A DNA stretch of 64,000 nucleotides from UBA11865 sp963749825 (GTDB lineage Bacteria > Chloroflexota > Anaerolineae > Promineifilales > Promineifilaceae), in assembly GCA_963749825.1 (NCBI GenBank), contig CAVVOI010000009.1, positions 124,001 through 188,000 of the forward strand. The letters are read 5' to 3'. The notes beneath the pieces were generated by a model. It was not told where the DNA came from. It worked only from the letters and a program-made list of their open reading frames with translations, and ran no database searches. Shown one piece after another: positions 1 through 9,189 of the stretch. Every line of letters begins with the position of its first letter. The stretch's first letter is position 1. The translations under genes were made by a program, and so were the position numbers.

Positions 1-1791
1 TTGGAGACCGGCCCTCGATCGGCGCACAGCATTGCTCACTGCCTTTATAGCTTCATCTTGACCGATAACGCGCCGGTTCAGTCGCTGTTCCATTCTTAAT
101 AACTTTTCGACTTCTCCTTCTAGCAATTTGCTAACCGGGATGCCAGTCCACTTGGAGACAATTTTGGCCACATCTTCGCCATCCACCTCCTCTTTTAGCA
201 TAGCCCCCTTGGACTGAAGATCTTTCAAGCGAACTTCTTGTTGTGTTAAGAGATTATCTAATTCGACCAACGTTCCGTACCTGAGGCGCGCCGAAGCTTC
301 CAGGTCGGCTCGTCTCTCCGCCTGTTCGATTTGCACTTTTACTTCGTCGATCCGCGCTTTGGTGGCCCGGATTTCATCTATGGCCGACTTTTCGGTTTCC
401 CAACGGGCGCGCAAGGCATTTGCCCTCTCCTTCAATTCAGCGATTTCTGCTTCGATGGCCAATACCCGTTCTTTGGAGGCTTTATCGCGCTCTTTCTTGA
501 GAGATTCCCGTTCAATCTCGAGCTGCAAGATCTGCCGGTCTACAGTATCCAATTCAGCCGGCTTTGAATCGATGACCATTTTTAGCTGGCTGGCCGCTTC
601 GTCAATCAGATCGATGGCCTTGTCGGGCAATTGGCGATCAGTGATGTAACGATGGGAGAGAGTCGCCGCGGCGATCACGGCGCTGTCCTGAATACGAACA
701 CCATGGTGGACCTCGTAGCGTTCCTTTAATCCACGCAGGATTGAGACAGTATCCTCGACCGTTGGTTGGTCCACAAAAATGGGCTGGAATCGTCTTTCCA
801 GGGCCGCATCCTTTTCGATATGTTTCCGGTATTCGTCCAGGGTTGTCGCACCGACGGTATGCAGCTCTCCTCGAGCCAACATGGGCTTCAACATGTTGCT
901 GGCATCCATCGAGCCTTCGGCCGCGCCGGCCCCAACCATGGTATGTAACTCGTCGATAAAGAGGATGATCTGCCCATCGCTATCTGATATTTCTTTAAGG
1001 ACTGCCTTTAAACGTTCTTCAAATTCACCTCGGAATTTCGCACCGGCCACAAGACTGCTTAAGTCTAAGGCTATCAAAGATTTTTCCCGCATGCCTTCCG
1101 GGACATCGCCATTGACGATTCGTTGGGCCAGACCTTCCACGATAGCGGTTTTACCAACACCGGCTTCGCCTATGAGGACGGGATTATTTTTCGTTCTACG
1201 GCTCAAAACCTGAATTACGCGCCGGATCTCCTCATCCCGTCCGATGACTGGATCGAGTTTGCCCAATCGAGCCAGATGGGTGAGATCGCGGCCGTATTTG
1301 GCCAGCGCTTCATATGTGGCTTCAGGATTTTGGTTGGTTACCCGCTGCCCACCACGAATGGTGGTCAGCGCCTGCAAAACTGACTCGCGTTTGATACCTG
1401 TAGCAGCCAAAGGCATTAGGTTGTGGATAGCCCCGGCAACATCAATTAAAGCCAGGAACAAATGCTCGGTGCTGACGAAATCATCCTTCATATTGGCGGC
1501 TTCACGCTCGGCCGCTCGAGTGATATTAACCAATTCTCGGGATATGTTGACCTGGGTCGACGCTCCAACAGCCCGGGGTAATTGGCCTAACCGCTCATCG
1601 ACCTGCTGGACGAGTAAATGTGTGTTTGCCCCAATGCGATTGATGATCTGCGTTACGACGCCATCTTCCTGAGTGATTAAGGCTGCCAATAAGTGAATGG
1701 CCTCAACCTGGCTGTGGTTCATATCTTCAGCCATACTTTGGGCGGAAATCACCGCGTCTTGCGCTTTTTGCGTATAGTTATTCAATTTCAT
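1..1791 (-). CDS. clpB: ClpB disaggregase, 3' end cut by window edge
   Basis: ATP-dependent Hsp100 chaperone that threads aggregated proteins through a hexameric pore together with DnaK. The first 597 residues are present. They include a double Clp_N domain (about 1-145), AAA1 with Walker A GEAGVGKT at 208-215 and Walker B ILFIDE near 280, and the long charged coiled-coil M-domain (about 410-530) that separates ClpB from ClpA/ClpC. The window ends just after IGQDEAI, before the D2 Walker A, so the second ATPase lies outside. The ATG at 1791 has a GAGAG five bases upstream. It is divergent from the glutamate dehydrogenase gene. I saw no convincing CIRCE or HspR site upstream. Confidence 0.97.
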   Translation of the reverse strand, partial: MKLNNYTQKAQDAVISAQSMAEDMNHSQVEAIHLLAALITQEDGVVTQIINRIGANTHLLVQQVDERLGQLPRAVGASTQVNISRELVNITRAAEREAANMKDDFVSTEHLFLALIDVAGAIHNLMPLAATGIKRESVLQALTTIRGGQRVTNQNPEATYEALAKYGRDLTHLARLGKLDPVIGRDEEIRRVIQVLSRRTKNNPVLIGEAGVGKTAIVEGLAQRIVNGDVPEGMREKSLIALDLSSLVAGAKFRGEFEERLKAVLKEISDSDGQIILFIDELHTMVGAGAAEGSMDASNMLKPMLARGELHTVGATTLDEYRKHIEKDAALERRFQPIFVDQPTVEDTVSILRGLKERYEVHHGVRIQDSAVIAAATLSHRYITDRQLPDKAIDLIDEAASQLKMVIDSKPAELDTVDRQILQLEIERESLKKERDKASKERVLAIEAEIAELKERANALRARWETEKSAIDEIRATKARIDEVKVQIEQAERRADLEASARLRYGTLVELDNLLTQQEVRLKDLQSKGAMLKEEVDGEDVAKIVSKWTGIPVSKLLEGEVEKLLRMEQRLNRRVIGQDEAIKAVSNAVRRSRAGLQ

Positions 1792-2116
1792 TTTTACTCT
1801 CAACTTCTCCGATTAGACTAGGTCGGCATCGCTTCGGCGCCAATCAAATAACTTGACGCACAGATGCTATCATCAGCATAAACGAGTACCATCAGATGCC
1901 CATAAGTTCTACATAAGAAGAACGTTAGCAACACAAATTGCCATGACATATAATTGGTTTGAATTCAGTCTAGATGGGCGTTGGCTAATGTTTTCAACCG
2001 GATACGGTTATGAAACGCTGAGGTAATTTGTCCTTTTGTCGCAATCGGTGATGAAATAATTGGAGGCGGACATTGCCTATCCGGTGGAGAAGTTTCAAGG
2101 AGCAAAAAAAGAGTTG
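1792..2116. promoter_or_regulatory. Divergent intergenic region clpB / gdh
   Basis: This 325-base gap separates two divergent genes and should hold both promoters. On the plus strand a perfect TATAAT lies at 1949-1954, with TTAGCA at 1925-1930 (18-base spacer, 4/6 match to TTGACA). It is a weak candidate for the gdh promoter, leaving a leader of about 155 bases. No clear heat-shock operator for clpB is visible. Confidence 0.3.
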
Positions 2117-3379
2117 ATGGCGGAAAAACGGAGTCTATACGAGAACGTGAATTTGCAGGTCGGCAAAGCAGCTGATCTGATGGGCCTCGACTTGGATATA
2201 CGCGAGATACTATCTAAACCGATCAATGAAATCGTGGTCCATTTCCCGGTTAAATTGGCCAGCGGCAGGATCGAAATGTTTACCGGATACCGGATACAAC
2301 ATAATAATGCCCTGGGTCCATACAAAGGTGGGCTTCGTTATCACCCGGCTGTCAATCGTGATGAGGTGCGAGCTTTGGCGGCATGGATGACCTGGAAAAC
2401 AGCCATCGCGAACCTACCCTATGGAGGCGCGAAAGGAGGCATCCAATTCGATCCAAATCATTATAGCCTGGAGGATCTAGAACGAATCACCCGTCGATTC
2501 ACATATGCTTTGGGCAATAATATCGGCCCCGAGTACGATATTCCGGCGCCAGATGTGAACACCAATGCCCAGATCATGGCCTGGATCGCCGACACCTTTG
2601 TCTCGATGCAGGCGCCACATCAAAGACAGGCGAATTTTCACGTCGTTACCGGAAAGCCGATTGAATCGGGTGGCAGCGTAGGCCGGGAGAAAGCAACCGG
2701 ACAGGGGGTAGTGTTTCTAATCGAACGCTGGGCGGCGGACAATCATTTTGAATTAGCAAAAGCCACATATTTCGTTCAAGGTTTTGGTAACGTTGGATCT
2801 TGGGCCGCGAAATTGATGAAACCACATGGATCGATCATGTTGGCGGCCGAAGATGCATCTGGCGCGATATATAATCCTCAGGGAATTGATCCGGAGGACT
2901 TACTTGATTACATGGCGGAACAGGGTTCTCTAGCTGATTATCCGAAGGCTGAAAAAGTCGACCATGAAACTTTCCTGGGTACTAAGGCCGACATATTCAT
3001 CCCTGCCGCCTTGGAGAGCCAAATAACGGGTGAGACAGCGCCACTACTCAAAGTGAAGCTCTTGGCCGAAGGGGCCAATGGCCCAACTTCCCCGGAAGGG
3101 GATGCGATTCTACGTGAAAAGGGCCTCAGCTTGCTACCTGACGTCTTGTGTAATGCCGGGGGTGTGGTCGTCAGTTATTTTGAATGGCTTCAAAATAAAC
3201 GAGCTGAATTTTGGGATTTATCGGAAGTGGATTCGAAATTACACCGGATGTTAATGGCCGCATATGATCGCGTTCATCATGCCGCCAACATGTATGATAC
3301 GGATTGGCGAACGGCGGCGTATATTGTTGCCTTGGGCCGGCTTGAGAAGACTTATAAGGAGCGGGGAATATTCCCCTAG
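2117..3379 (+). CDS. gdhA: Glutamate dehydrogenase (Glu/Leu/Phe/Val dehydrogenase family)
   Basis: Interconverts glutamate with 2-oxoglutarate and ammonium using NAD(P). It is 420 residues long from this start, normal for hexameric bacterial/archaeal GDH. The substrate site KLASGRIEMFTGYRIQHN and the loop PYGGAKGGI (catalytic Lys about 106) are intact, and the Rossmann motif GFGNVG follows near 222. The frame is open upstream to a TTG at 2060. I chose ATG 2117 because AAGGAG at 2097-2102 lies upstream and family members begin close to the SLYENV segment; TTG 2114 is an equally placed alternative. It is a stand-alone gene. Confidence 0.95.
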   Translation: MAEKRSLYENVNLQVGKAADLMGLDLDIREILSKPINEIVVHFPVKLASGRIEMFTGYRIQHNNALGPYKGGLRYHPAVNRDEVRALAAWMTWKTAIANLPYGGAKGGIQFDPNHYSLEDLERITRRFTYALGNNIGPEYDIPAPDVNTNAQIMAWIADTFVSMQAPHQRQANFHVVTGKPIESGGSVGREKATGQGVVFLIERWAADNHFELAKATYFVQGFGNVGSWAAKLMKPHGSIMLAAEDASGAIYNPQGIDPEDLLDYMAEQGSLADYPKAEKVDHETFLGTKADIFIPAALESQITGETAPLLKVKLLAEGANGPTSPEGDAILREKGLSLLPDVLCNAGGVVVSYFEWLQNKRAEFWDLSEVDSKLHRMLMAAYDRVHHAANMYDTDWRTAAYIVALGRLEKTYKERGIFP

Positions 3380-3574
3380 ACTTGGTGGTATGTTTCCATA
3401 CTCTTTAAATCAAGTTCTTTTCCGAAATCCAGAAGTGCGCCGACATAGAATTACCTTGAGGATTTCGAAAATGAATCACTTAGCGTTAACGAACTACCTG
3501 TCCAGGGTGTTTGTTGCAAAGATTTCTTCGCCCCTCGCTAAAATGAACTAGCACCAGACTTTCTGCTGAGACCT

Positions 3575-4033
3575 ATGGTAGAGATACCGTACGCTTTGAG
3601 ACCGGCCGAGGATACGGATTTCGAGTTCCTTTACCGGCTCAAGGTCGAATGCCTAAGGGAGTATATCGAAGAGACCTGGGGTTGGGATGAAGCGTTCCAG
3701 CGTCATTACTTCGCCAGAGAATTTGACCCAGCCAGGTTACAGATCGTTACTGTAAATGCGCAAGATGTGGGAGAGGTGTCGCTTGAAGATAAAGGGCACG
3801 AGCTATTTCTGGCTGGAATTTATATTCTGCCGGCCTGGCAAAATCGCGGATTAGGAACTGGGATCATCCGAAATATATTGGACCTTTCAAGGACCGCGGG
3901 TAAGTCGGTTCGGATCCAGGTCTTGAAGGTGAACCCTGCTCGTCAATTATACGAAAGGCTCGGATTCGAAATCTATGGCGAGTCCAGAACCCATTACCTG
4001 ATGCGAGCGAATGACAATAACTCTGCACCGTGA
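3575..4033 (+). CDS. GNAT-family N-acetyltransferase
   Basis: A 152-residue single-domain acetyltransferase. The acetyl-CoA pyrophosphate loop is QNRGLGTGI (about 89-97), preceded by the usual beta strand LAGIYILPAW and followed by the NPARQLYERLGF motif that closes the fold. The substrate cannot be read from the sequence. It lies between gdh and the Tal-Pgi fusion with gaps of 195 and 127 bases and no obvious operon partner. The upstream gap 3380-3574 holds only short overlapping open frames with no support. Confidence 0.85.
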   Translation: MVEIPYALRPAEDTDFEFLYRLKVECLREYIEETWGWDEAFQRHYFAREFDPARLQIVTVNAQDVGEVSLEDKGHELFLAGIYILPAWQNRGLGTGIIRNILDLSRTAGKSVRIQVLKVNPARQLYERLGFEIYGESRTHYLMRANDNNSAP

Positions 4034-4160
4034 AGAGCATCAGAAAAACTATTAATCAAAGCCCATTGTGAGTTATACTGTAAGCAAGGCGAGAGCGATC
4101 TTTGTGATAGCCTAGCCTCATTTTTCGCGGCCGTGTTTTATCCATTAGGGAGGAGTAACG

Positions 4161-6923
4161 ATGTCAAACCTGGCGGCAGTCAATGAACTGGGACAATCAG
4201 TGTGGCTTAATTACCTCCGGCGCGCATTCATCGAATCGGGTGAATTACGAACTGTCCTGAACGGAGGTATCAGCGGCATTACTTCAACGCCCAAAGTATT
4301 TGAAAAAGCTATCACCGATAGCTCTGATTATGACGATATGCTACGCGATCTGGTTGGCCGCGGTATGCCTGTCCATGATATGTATCAGGCGCTAGTCGTG
4401 GACGATATTCAACGCGCCGCCGATGTTCTGCGTCCGATCTTTGAAATCAGCGAGGGAATAGATGGCTATGTAACGGTAGAACTAAATCCTGCTCTGGCTC
4501 ACGATGCGGTAGGCACGATTGCCGAAGCGCGTCATATATTAGCCCTGATCAACCGGGCTAATGTTATGGTCGAAGTACCAACTACCGGGGCGGGTATTAA
4601 GGCCATAGAGAAATTGATAGGCGACGGGGTCAATGTTAACGCAACCCATATCTTTGATCCGGATACTTATCAAAAAACGGCCGAGGCTTATATTCGGGGG
4701 ATAGATAGCTACATCACTACCCACAGCGTCTGGCGCCAGACCCCGGCCTCGGTGGCTTCCATATCTCTCAGCCGTATTGACACGATGGTGGATAAGGAGC
4801 TGGAAAGATTAGGCCGAGAGGAACTGATGGGGCTGGCTGGAATAGCCATAGCCAAAGAGGTTTACCGGCGTTTTCGCGAGATGTTCACCGGCCCGACCTG
4901 GGCCAAGCTTAAAGATCGTGGGGCAAAAGTGCAACGACCGAAATGGACTCGGACCACGCCCAGGAGTTTTCGCTATCCTGATACCTACTATATTGAAGCG
5001 CTGATCGGTCCGGACACCGTATGCACGGTATCTGCCTCCACCTTCAACGCTTTTTGTGATCACGGCAAGGTGGGTGAAACATTAACGGCCAGTATGGACG
5101 TGGCTACCAGGCACATAGATCAATTATCTGGGCAGGGCCTTGACTTTGAGGCAATCGGCCGGAAGCTCCAAGAACAAAGCCTCTCAGACTTTGATCAATA
5201 TTTCCAAAATCTCATCCATAGCGTAACCAAGCGACGAGAGATTCTCGAAAGTGGCTGGCGCCGGTTGGAGGTCCAATTGGGAAAATACCAACCTGTCGTC
5301 GAAGAGGCTCTAACAAAGTTCTGTGAAGATAAAATTCTTTGCCGGATTTGGGCTCATGACTATACCGTTTGGAAGCAAGAACCCGAAGAAATTACGAATC
5401 GATTAGGTTGGCTTCATATCGTCGAAACCATGATCGAAAATATCGATGAATTAGCTTCTTTCGCCCAAGAAGCCCAACAGGACGGTATCGAAGAGGTCGT
5501 GGTATTGGGTATGGGCGGTTCCAGCCTGGCCCCTGAACTGTATGCTCAATCATTTGGACCATGGATCAGACTGATGCAGCCAGGCTCTGCTCATATTGAG
5601 GCCACGATATTAGATACAACTGATCCTGAATCTATCGACCGGTTGGCGGCGCGGTTGAATCTTAAAAGAACCCTATTCATTGTAGCTAGCAAATCGGGCA
5701 GTACGGTCGAAACATTATCGACCTTTCGATACTTTTACAATCGAGTGCTGGAAATAGTTGGCAAAGAGAATGCTGGGCAACATTTTGTCGCCATCACTGA
5801 TCCGGGAACCGGGTTAGTTGAGATTGCCCGGCAATTTAAATTCCGTAACACCTTCAGAAATGACCCGACAATTGGCGGTCGTTATTCAGCTCTGTCATAT
5901 TTTGGTCTCGTTCCGGCCGCCTTGGTAGGGGTCGATTTGGCAAAGTTACTTGATCGAGCGGAGGGCATGGTTGCCAATGCCAATAGCTGCAATTGCCGGC
6001 CTAAAGGTGATCATGTGGCGGCATCTTTGGGGACAGTTCTTGGCCTGTTGGCTAAGGCCGGCCGGGATAAATTAACCTTGATAACCTCTCCTGCTATCAC
6101 CCAATTCGGGGACTGGGTGGAGCAGCTTCTAGCCGAAAGTACTGGAAAGGAAGGCACAGGTATTGTGCCTGTCGTAAATGAGCCTTTGAGTTTTCCCGAA
6201 ATTTATGGCGATGACCGCCTATTTGTCCATATTTGTATAGAAGGTGATGATTCAAGGGCGTCCCAGCTGGAGACTCTCATCAAAGCAGGTTTCCCGGTGA
6301 TCACTTTGCATTTAAGAGATATTTATGACCTGGGCGGCCTGTTTTTTACCTGGGAAATGGCTACAGCAATCGCCGGATACTATTTAGGTATCCAACCATT
6401 CAACCAGCCCAATGTTGAATCGGCGAAAACCCTGGCTCGAGAGATGGTGGCGGACTTTTTCGAGACGGGTATCTTGCCTGAAGGCAGAAGTACTGAGCCG
6501 TCGGCCGGCTCGTTGGAACAATTCCTTAACCAAAGTATGGTGGGTGACTATGTGGCCATTCAAGCCTACTTGCCACCGGCGCCCGAAGCTGAAGAAGTCC
6601 TACAGGCCCTACGCCTTCATATTCGAGATCGGTATCATTTAGCAACCACCTGTGGATTTGGTCCCCGTTATTTACACTCCACGGGCCAGCTCCACAAAGG
6701 AGATCGCGGCAATGGATTATTCATCCAGCTCTTAGCAGATCCGCAGGTCGAAGTTGTGATCCCAGATGAAGCTGGCAAACCCGAGGGCAGCTTAACCTTC
6801 GGCTCCTTGATGGCAGCCCAGGCTCTGGGTGACGCCAAGGCTTTGGAACAGGCCAGACGACGCCTGATTAGATACCAGCTGGGCCACGATATTGCCGGCG
6901 GGTTGTCGAATTTAATGGGCTAA
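4161..6923 (+). CDS. Transaldolase-like / glucose-6-phosphate isomerase fusion
   Basis: 920-residue fusion of a transaldolase-fold domain (about 1-360) and a phosphoglucose isomerase (about 390-915), an architecture known in Chloroflexota and some other bacteria. The start is supported by GGGAGGAG eight bases upstream. The isomerase half looks active: GMGGSSLAPEL (about 450), the phosphate loop SKSGSTVETLS (about 510), GGRYSALS (about 572) and LHSTGQLHKGD (about 838). The transaldolase half aligns well overall but has lost the chemistry. The usual WLD is WLN (Asn17), TSNP is TSTP (Thr43), and the Schiff-base lysine of the IKVPAT motif is glutamate (VMVEVPTTG, Glu138). I therefore infer a working Pgi with a probably inactive or repurposed transaldolase domain. 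Confidence 0.93.
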   Translation: MSNLAAVNELGQSVWLNYLRRAFIESGELRTVLNGGISGITSTPKVFEKAITDSSDYDDMLRDLVGRGMPVHDMYQALVVDDIQRAADVLRPIFEISEGIDGYVTVELNPALAHDAVGTIAEARHILALINRANVMVEVPTTGAGIKAIEKLIGDGVNVNATHIFDPDTYQKTAEAYIRGIDSYITTHSVWRQTPASVASISLSRIDTMVDKELERLGREELMGLAGIAIAKEVYRRFREMFTGPTWAKLKDRGAKVQRPKWTRTTPRSFRYPDTYYIEALIGPDTVCTVSASTFNAFCDHGKVGETLTASMDVATRHIDQLSGQGLDFEAIGRKLQEQSLSDFDQYFQNLIHSVTKRREILESGWRRLEVQLGKYQPVVEEALTKFCEDKILCRIWAHDYTVWKQEPEEITNRLGWLHIVETMIENIDELASFAQEAQQDGIEEVVVLGMGGSSLAPELYAQSFGPWIRLMQPGSAHIEATILDTTDPESIDRLAARLNLKRTLFIVASKSGSTVETLSTFRYFYNRVLEIVGKENAGQHFVAITDPGTGLVEIARQFKFRNTFRNDPTIGGRYSALSYFGLVPAALVGVDLAKLLDRAEGMVANANSCNCRPKGDHVAASLGTVLGLLAKAGRDKLTLITSPAITQFGDWVEQLLAESTGKEGTGIVPVVNEPLSFPEIYGDDRLFVHICIEGDDSRASQLETLIKAGFPVITLHLRDIYDLGGLFFTWEMATAIAGYYLGIQPFNQPNVESAKTLAREMVADFFETGILPEGRSTEPSAGSLEQFLNQSMVGDYVAIQAYLPPAPEAEEVLQALRLHIRDRYHLATTCGFGPRYLHSTGQLHKGDRGNGLFIQLLADPQVEVVIPDEAGKPEGSLTFGSLMAAQALGDAKALEQARRRLIRYQLGHDIAGGLSNLMG

Positions 6924-6980
6924 AGGAAGGGATTAGTCGTCGCTAATAATAACAAGAAAGCCCAGGCGGGGATGAGAAAA

Positions 6981-7041
6981 AGGGCGGCTTCAGATATCCA
7001 TCTGCTATAAAAAGAATTTGCAGATTTGTGAAGGCCGCCCT
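6981..7041. terminator. Hairpin between convergent tal-pgi and folE
   Basis: Arms AGGGCGGCTTCA (6981-6992) and TGAAGGCCGCCCT (7029-7041) pair with one bulge across a 36-base loop. It sits between the two convergent stop codons and is a plausible bidirectional transcription end. The U-tract is poor in both directions, hence the moderate score. Confidence 0.45.
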
Positions 7042-7074
7042 CATGGTAAAGGGGATACCAAAAAAATTAAGGAT

Positions 7075-7782
7075 TTAGAAGGTCATCGATCCCGGTTGGC
7101 GAAGATGTTGCATAAATTCGTTGCGAGTCATGGGGTTTTCTTTGAAGGAGCCTAACATCGTACTGGTGACCATACGAGGATGTTCCTTTTTCACGCCACG
7201 CATCATCGAGCACATATGGGAGCCTTCCACGACCACAGCAACACCTTGTGGATCCAATACTTCCTCGATCAACTCGGCAATTTGACGGGTCATGCGTTCT
7301 TGAACCTGCAGACGCCGGGCAAACATCTCGACTATCCGGGGGATTTTGGATAGGCCAATAATCTTTTCGCTGGGCAGATACGCTACGTGGGCCCGGCCGT
7401 AAAATGGAAGCATATGATGTTCGCACATGCTAAAAAACTCGATATCCTTCACGACGATCATCTCATCATACTCAACGTCAAAAAGAGCGCCGTTCACCAG
7501 TTTCACAGGATCAACATCATATCCTGCCAATATTTCATCATACATCTTGGCCACCCGGTGGGGCGTACGTTGCAGTCCTTCGCGGTCAGCATCTTCGCCA
7601 ACGTTTTGCAGAATGGCCCGGACGGCATTTTCTACAATACGTTTGGATTCATCCTTGATATCAAGTTCGTTTTCTAGCCGCTCGGAAGTTTGGGCATATT
7701 TGTATGGATCGGAAAGGATCCATTCAGACCCTTTTAGTTGTGAAACCTCGATTATGTTACTCGTCCCATTTGAATTACTCAT
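7075..7782 (-). CDS. folE: GTP cyclohydrolase I
   Basis: Converts GTP to 7,8-dihydroneopterin triphosphate, the first step to tetrahydrofolate. It is 235 residues from the chosen start. The zinc site is intact (MCEHHMLPF and GSHMCSMMRG supply Cys, His and Cys), as is the QERMTRQIA segment. The frame extends 20 codons further upstream, but TAGGAG (plus-strand 7790-7795) lies seven bases before ATG 7782 and four before the adjacent ATG 7785, so I start there. It is monocistronic, with its own strong promoter and a long structured leader. The only other folate-pathway gene seen in the window is the distant pabB-pabC fusion. Confidence 0.96.
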   Translation of the reverse strand: MSNSNGTSNIIEVSQLKGSEWILSDPYKYAQTSERLENELDIKDESKRIVENAVRAILQNVGEDADREGLQRTPHRVAKMYDEILAGYDVDPVKLVNGALFDVEYDEMIVVKDIEFFSMCEHHMLPFYGRAHVAYLPSEKIIGLSKIPRIVEMFARRLQVQERMTRQIAELIEEVLDPQGVAVVVEGSHMCSMMRGVKKEHPRMVTSTMLGSFKENPMTRNEFMQHLRQPGSMTF

Positions 7783-7800
7783 CATTATTCTCCTAAAATG

Positions 7801-7856
7801 ATCGCCGCTGTTGGCGATATGATCCAGTCTATCTACCGGCAAGATCCTTCTTGCCG
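7801..7856 (-). promoter_or_regulatory. Two hairpins in the folE 5' leader
   Basis: The leader carries a stem CGGCAAGA/TCTTGCCG with a four-base loop (7837-7856) and a second stem ATCGCC/GGCGAT with a six-base loop (7801-7818). The second ends five bases before the Shine-Dalgarno. The placement suggests control of translation initiation. I do not recognise a known riboswitch class. Confidence 0.45.
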
Positions 7857-7894
7857 TTGAATTTCTTTGCGTTTCTCTGAATAAAAAAACTCAC

Positions 7895-7906
7895 ATTAAC
7901 GTTAAT
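7895..7906. promoter_or_regulatory. 12-bp perfect palindrome ATTAACGTTAAT
   Basis: A perfect palindrome inside the transcribed folE leader, about 60 bases downstream of the predicted start point. It has the form of a dimeric-repressor operator, but no cognate regulator is adjacent. Confidence 0.35.
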
Positions 7907-7968
7907 TGGTTCGCTCTATCAGTTAAAATCAAACCAAGAAAAATACATACTCTTTTTATTGTTCATGT

Positions 7969-7996
7969 ATTGTACACTAATTTATTCTTTTGTCAA
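7969..7996 (-). promoter_or_regulatory. Sigma70-type promoter of folE
   Basis: On the minus strand TTGACA (7991-7996, perfect) is followed by a 16-base spacer and TACAAT (7969-7974, 5/6). This predicts a transcript starting near 7962 and a folE leader of about 180 bases. The rest of the gap up to the VOC gene (7997-8190) is AT-rich without other clear features. Confidence 0.7.
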
Positions 7997-8190
7997 TATA
8001 TTGTAGATGTATTCTTAAATTTATAGCTAATCAAACATTAGGAATCCAGAATCTCATCAATTCTCCTAAAAGCATTCAATGTTTTGAACGCCTGATCGCC
8101 ATTATTAGACTGTAGCAAAGTGGGGGTAATAGAATGTAAGATTAAGCACCAAATCTATTAGAAATTCATTATCGGGATTGGAGATATATT

Positions 8191-8580
8191 GTGGGACAAC
8201 CTGCTATACAACAACAAATCACTTTTTTGTACACCGACGATCTGCAGGCAACTCGTGCTTTTTATCAAAATGTATTAGGGATGCCTTTGGTATTAGATCA
8301 GGGCGTGTGCCTGATATTTCGCACAGCCTCTGGCGCTTATTTGGGTTTCTGCCAGCATTTACAGGCGGTCGAATTCTCTTCAGGGGTCATTGTGACCCTG
8401 GTATCCGATGAAGTCGAGGCCTGGTATGGATTCTTGGAACAACAAGGAGTACTGATCGATAAACCTCCCTCCTATAACGAAAAATTCAACATCTTTCACT
8501 TTTTTTTACGTGACCCTAATGGTTATCTTATTGAAATTCAGCGCTTCTTAAGCCCGGAATGGCTCTCAGATTCATCTTGA
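8191..8580 (+). CDS. VOC-fold (glyoxalase/dioxygenase superfamily) protein
   Basis: 129 residues forming one vicinal-oxygen-chelate unit with paired beta-alpha-beta-beta-beta modules: ITFLYTDDLQATRAFYQNVLGM at the front and FFLRDPNGYLIEIQRF at the end, where the Glu is the expected metal ligand. The reaction is unknown; resistance, dioxygenase and glyoxalase members share this fold. The start is GTG with GGAG eight bases upstream. It is followed 73 bases later by dodecin on the same strand, possibly co-transcribed. Confidence 0.85.
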   Translation: MGQPAIQQQITFLYTDDLQATRAFYQNVLGMPLVLDQGVCLIFRTASGAYLGFCQHLQAVEFSSGVIVTLVSDEVEAWYGFLEQQGVLIDKPPSYNEKFNIFHFFLRDPNGYLIEIQRFLSPEWLSDSS

Positions 8581-8653
8581 CCAGCGTTCAGGGATTGTGT
8601 AGGATGGGTTCATACGCTTGATTTGGTAACCTATTTGCTAAAGGAGGTCATTC

Positions 8654-8869
8654 GTGGACAAGAGTGTGTACAAGGTAATTGAACTGGTTGGCACAAGTGA
8701 GTTGTCTTGGGAAGAAGCGGCCAGAAATGCAGTTGAAACGGCGGCGATTTCTCTCAAAAACCTTCGAATTGCCGAGGTGAACAAACTGGATATGAAGATC
8801 GAGGATGGCAAAGTAGCTGCCTACCGTGCCAGGGTCTCTATCTCGTTTAAGTATGAGTATGATGACTGA
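8654..8869 (+). CDS. Dodecin, flavin-binding protein
   Basis: 71-residue small protein matching dodecin throughout: VYKVIELVGTS, SWEEAARNAVETA, then the IAEVNKLDMKIEDGKVAAYRARVSISFKY strand pattern summarised by its ends. Dodecins form hollow dodecamers that store or buffer flavin (or CoA). The GTG start has an excellent AAAGGAGG (8640-8647). The gene ends 79 bases before an intrinsic terminator, so it closes its transcription unit. Confidence 0.93.
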   Translation: MDKSVYKVIELVGTSELSWEEAARNAVETAAISLKNLRIAEVNKLDMKIEDGKVAAYRARVSISFKYEYDD

Positions 8870-8948
8870 GCGTATCGCCGTTTCCGAGAGGGACCAATAT
8901 ATTTGGTAGTACGGCAATCCAAGTAGGCAAACGGTCCAGTTTCATTTT

Positions 8949-8980
8949 AGCCCTGCCCGATAACAGGTGGGGCTTTTTTT
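8949..8980 (+). terminator. Intrinsic terminator after dodecin
   Basis: A stem AGCCC-TGCC / GGTG-GGGCT (8949-8974) is followed at once by seven T (8974-8980). It lies 79 bases after the dodecin stop. Confidence 0.8.
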
Positions 8981-9116
8981 AATCCCGGTAGGCCAATTCT
9001 GGTTCACCAGCGACTGGAAAAGATGACAGTAACGATGTTTAGCTATGGTTTAATGTGAGTTCTATATATACTTAGGCAAATGCGGGTTGAGTAGACACAA
9101 AATTTTAGTCCGTATT

Positions 9117-9146
9117 TGCTCGAACAATCAGCGGTTTGTTCGAGCA
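9117..9146. promoter_or_regulatory. 11-bp perfect inverted repeat before the PucR-type gene
   Basis: TGCTCGAACAA (9117-9127) and TTGTTCGAGCA (9136-9146) are perfect arms around an 8-base centre, ending 43 bases before the regulator start. Without a T-run this looks more like an operator or a leader hairpin than a terminator. The remaining sequence of the 8870-9189 gap shows nothing else clear. Confidence 0.5.
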
Positions 9147-9189
9147 TTTATTGATCATGAGATGAATTCTTGATCGTCTAGTTGATACG

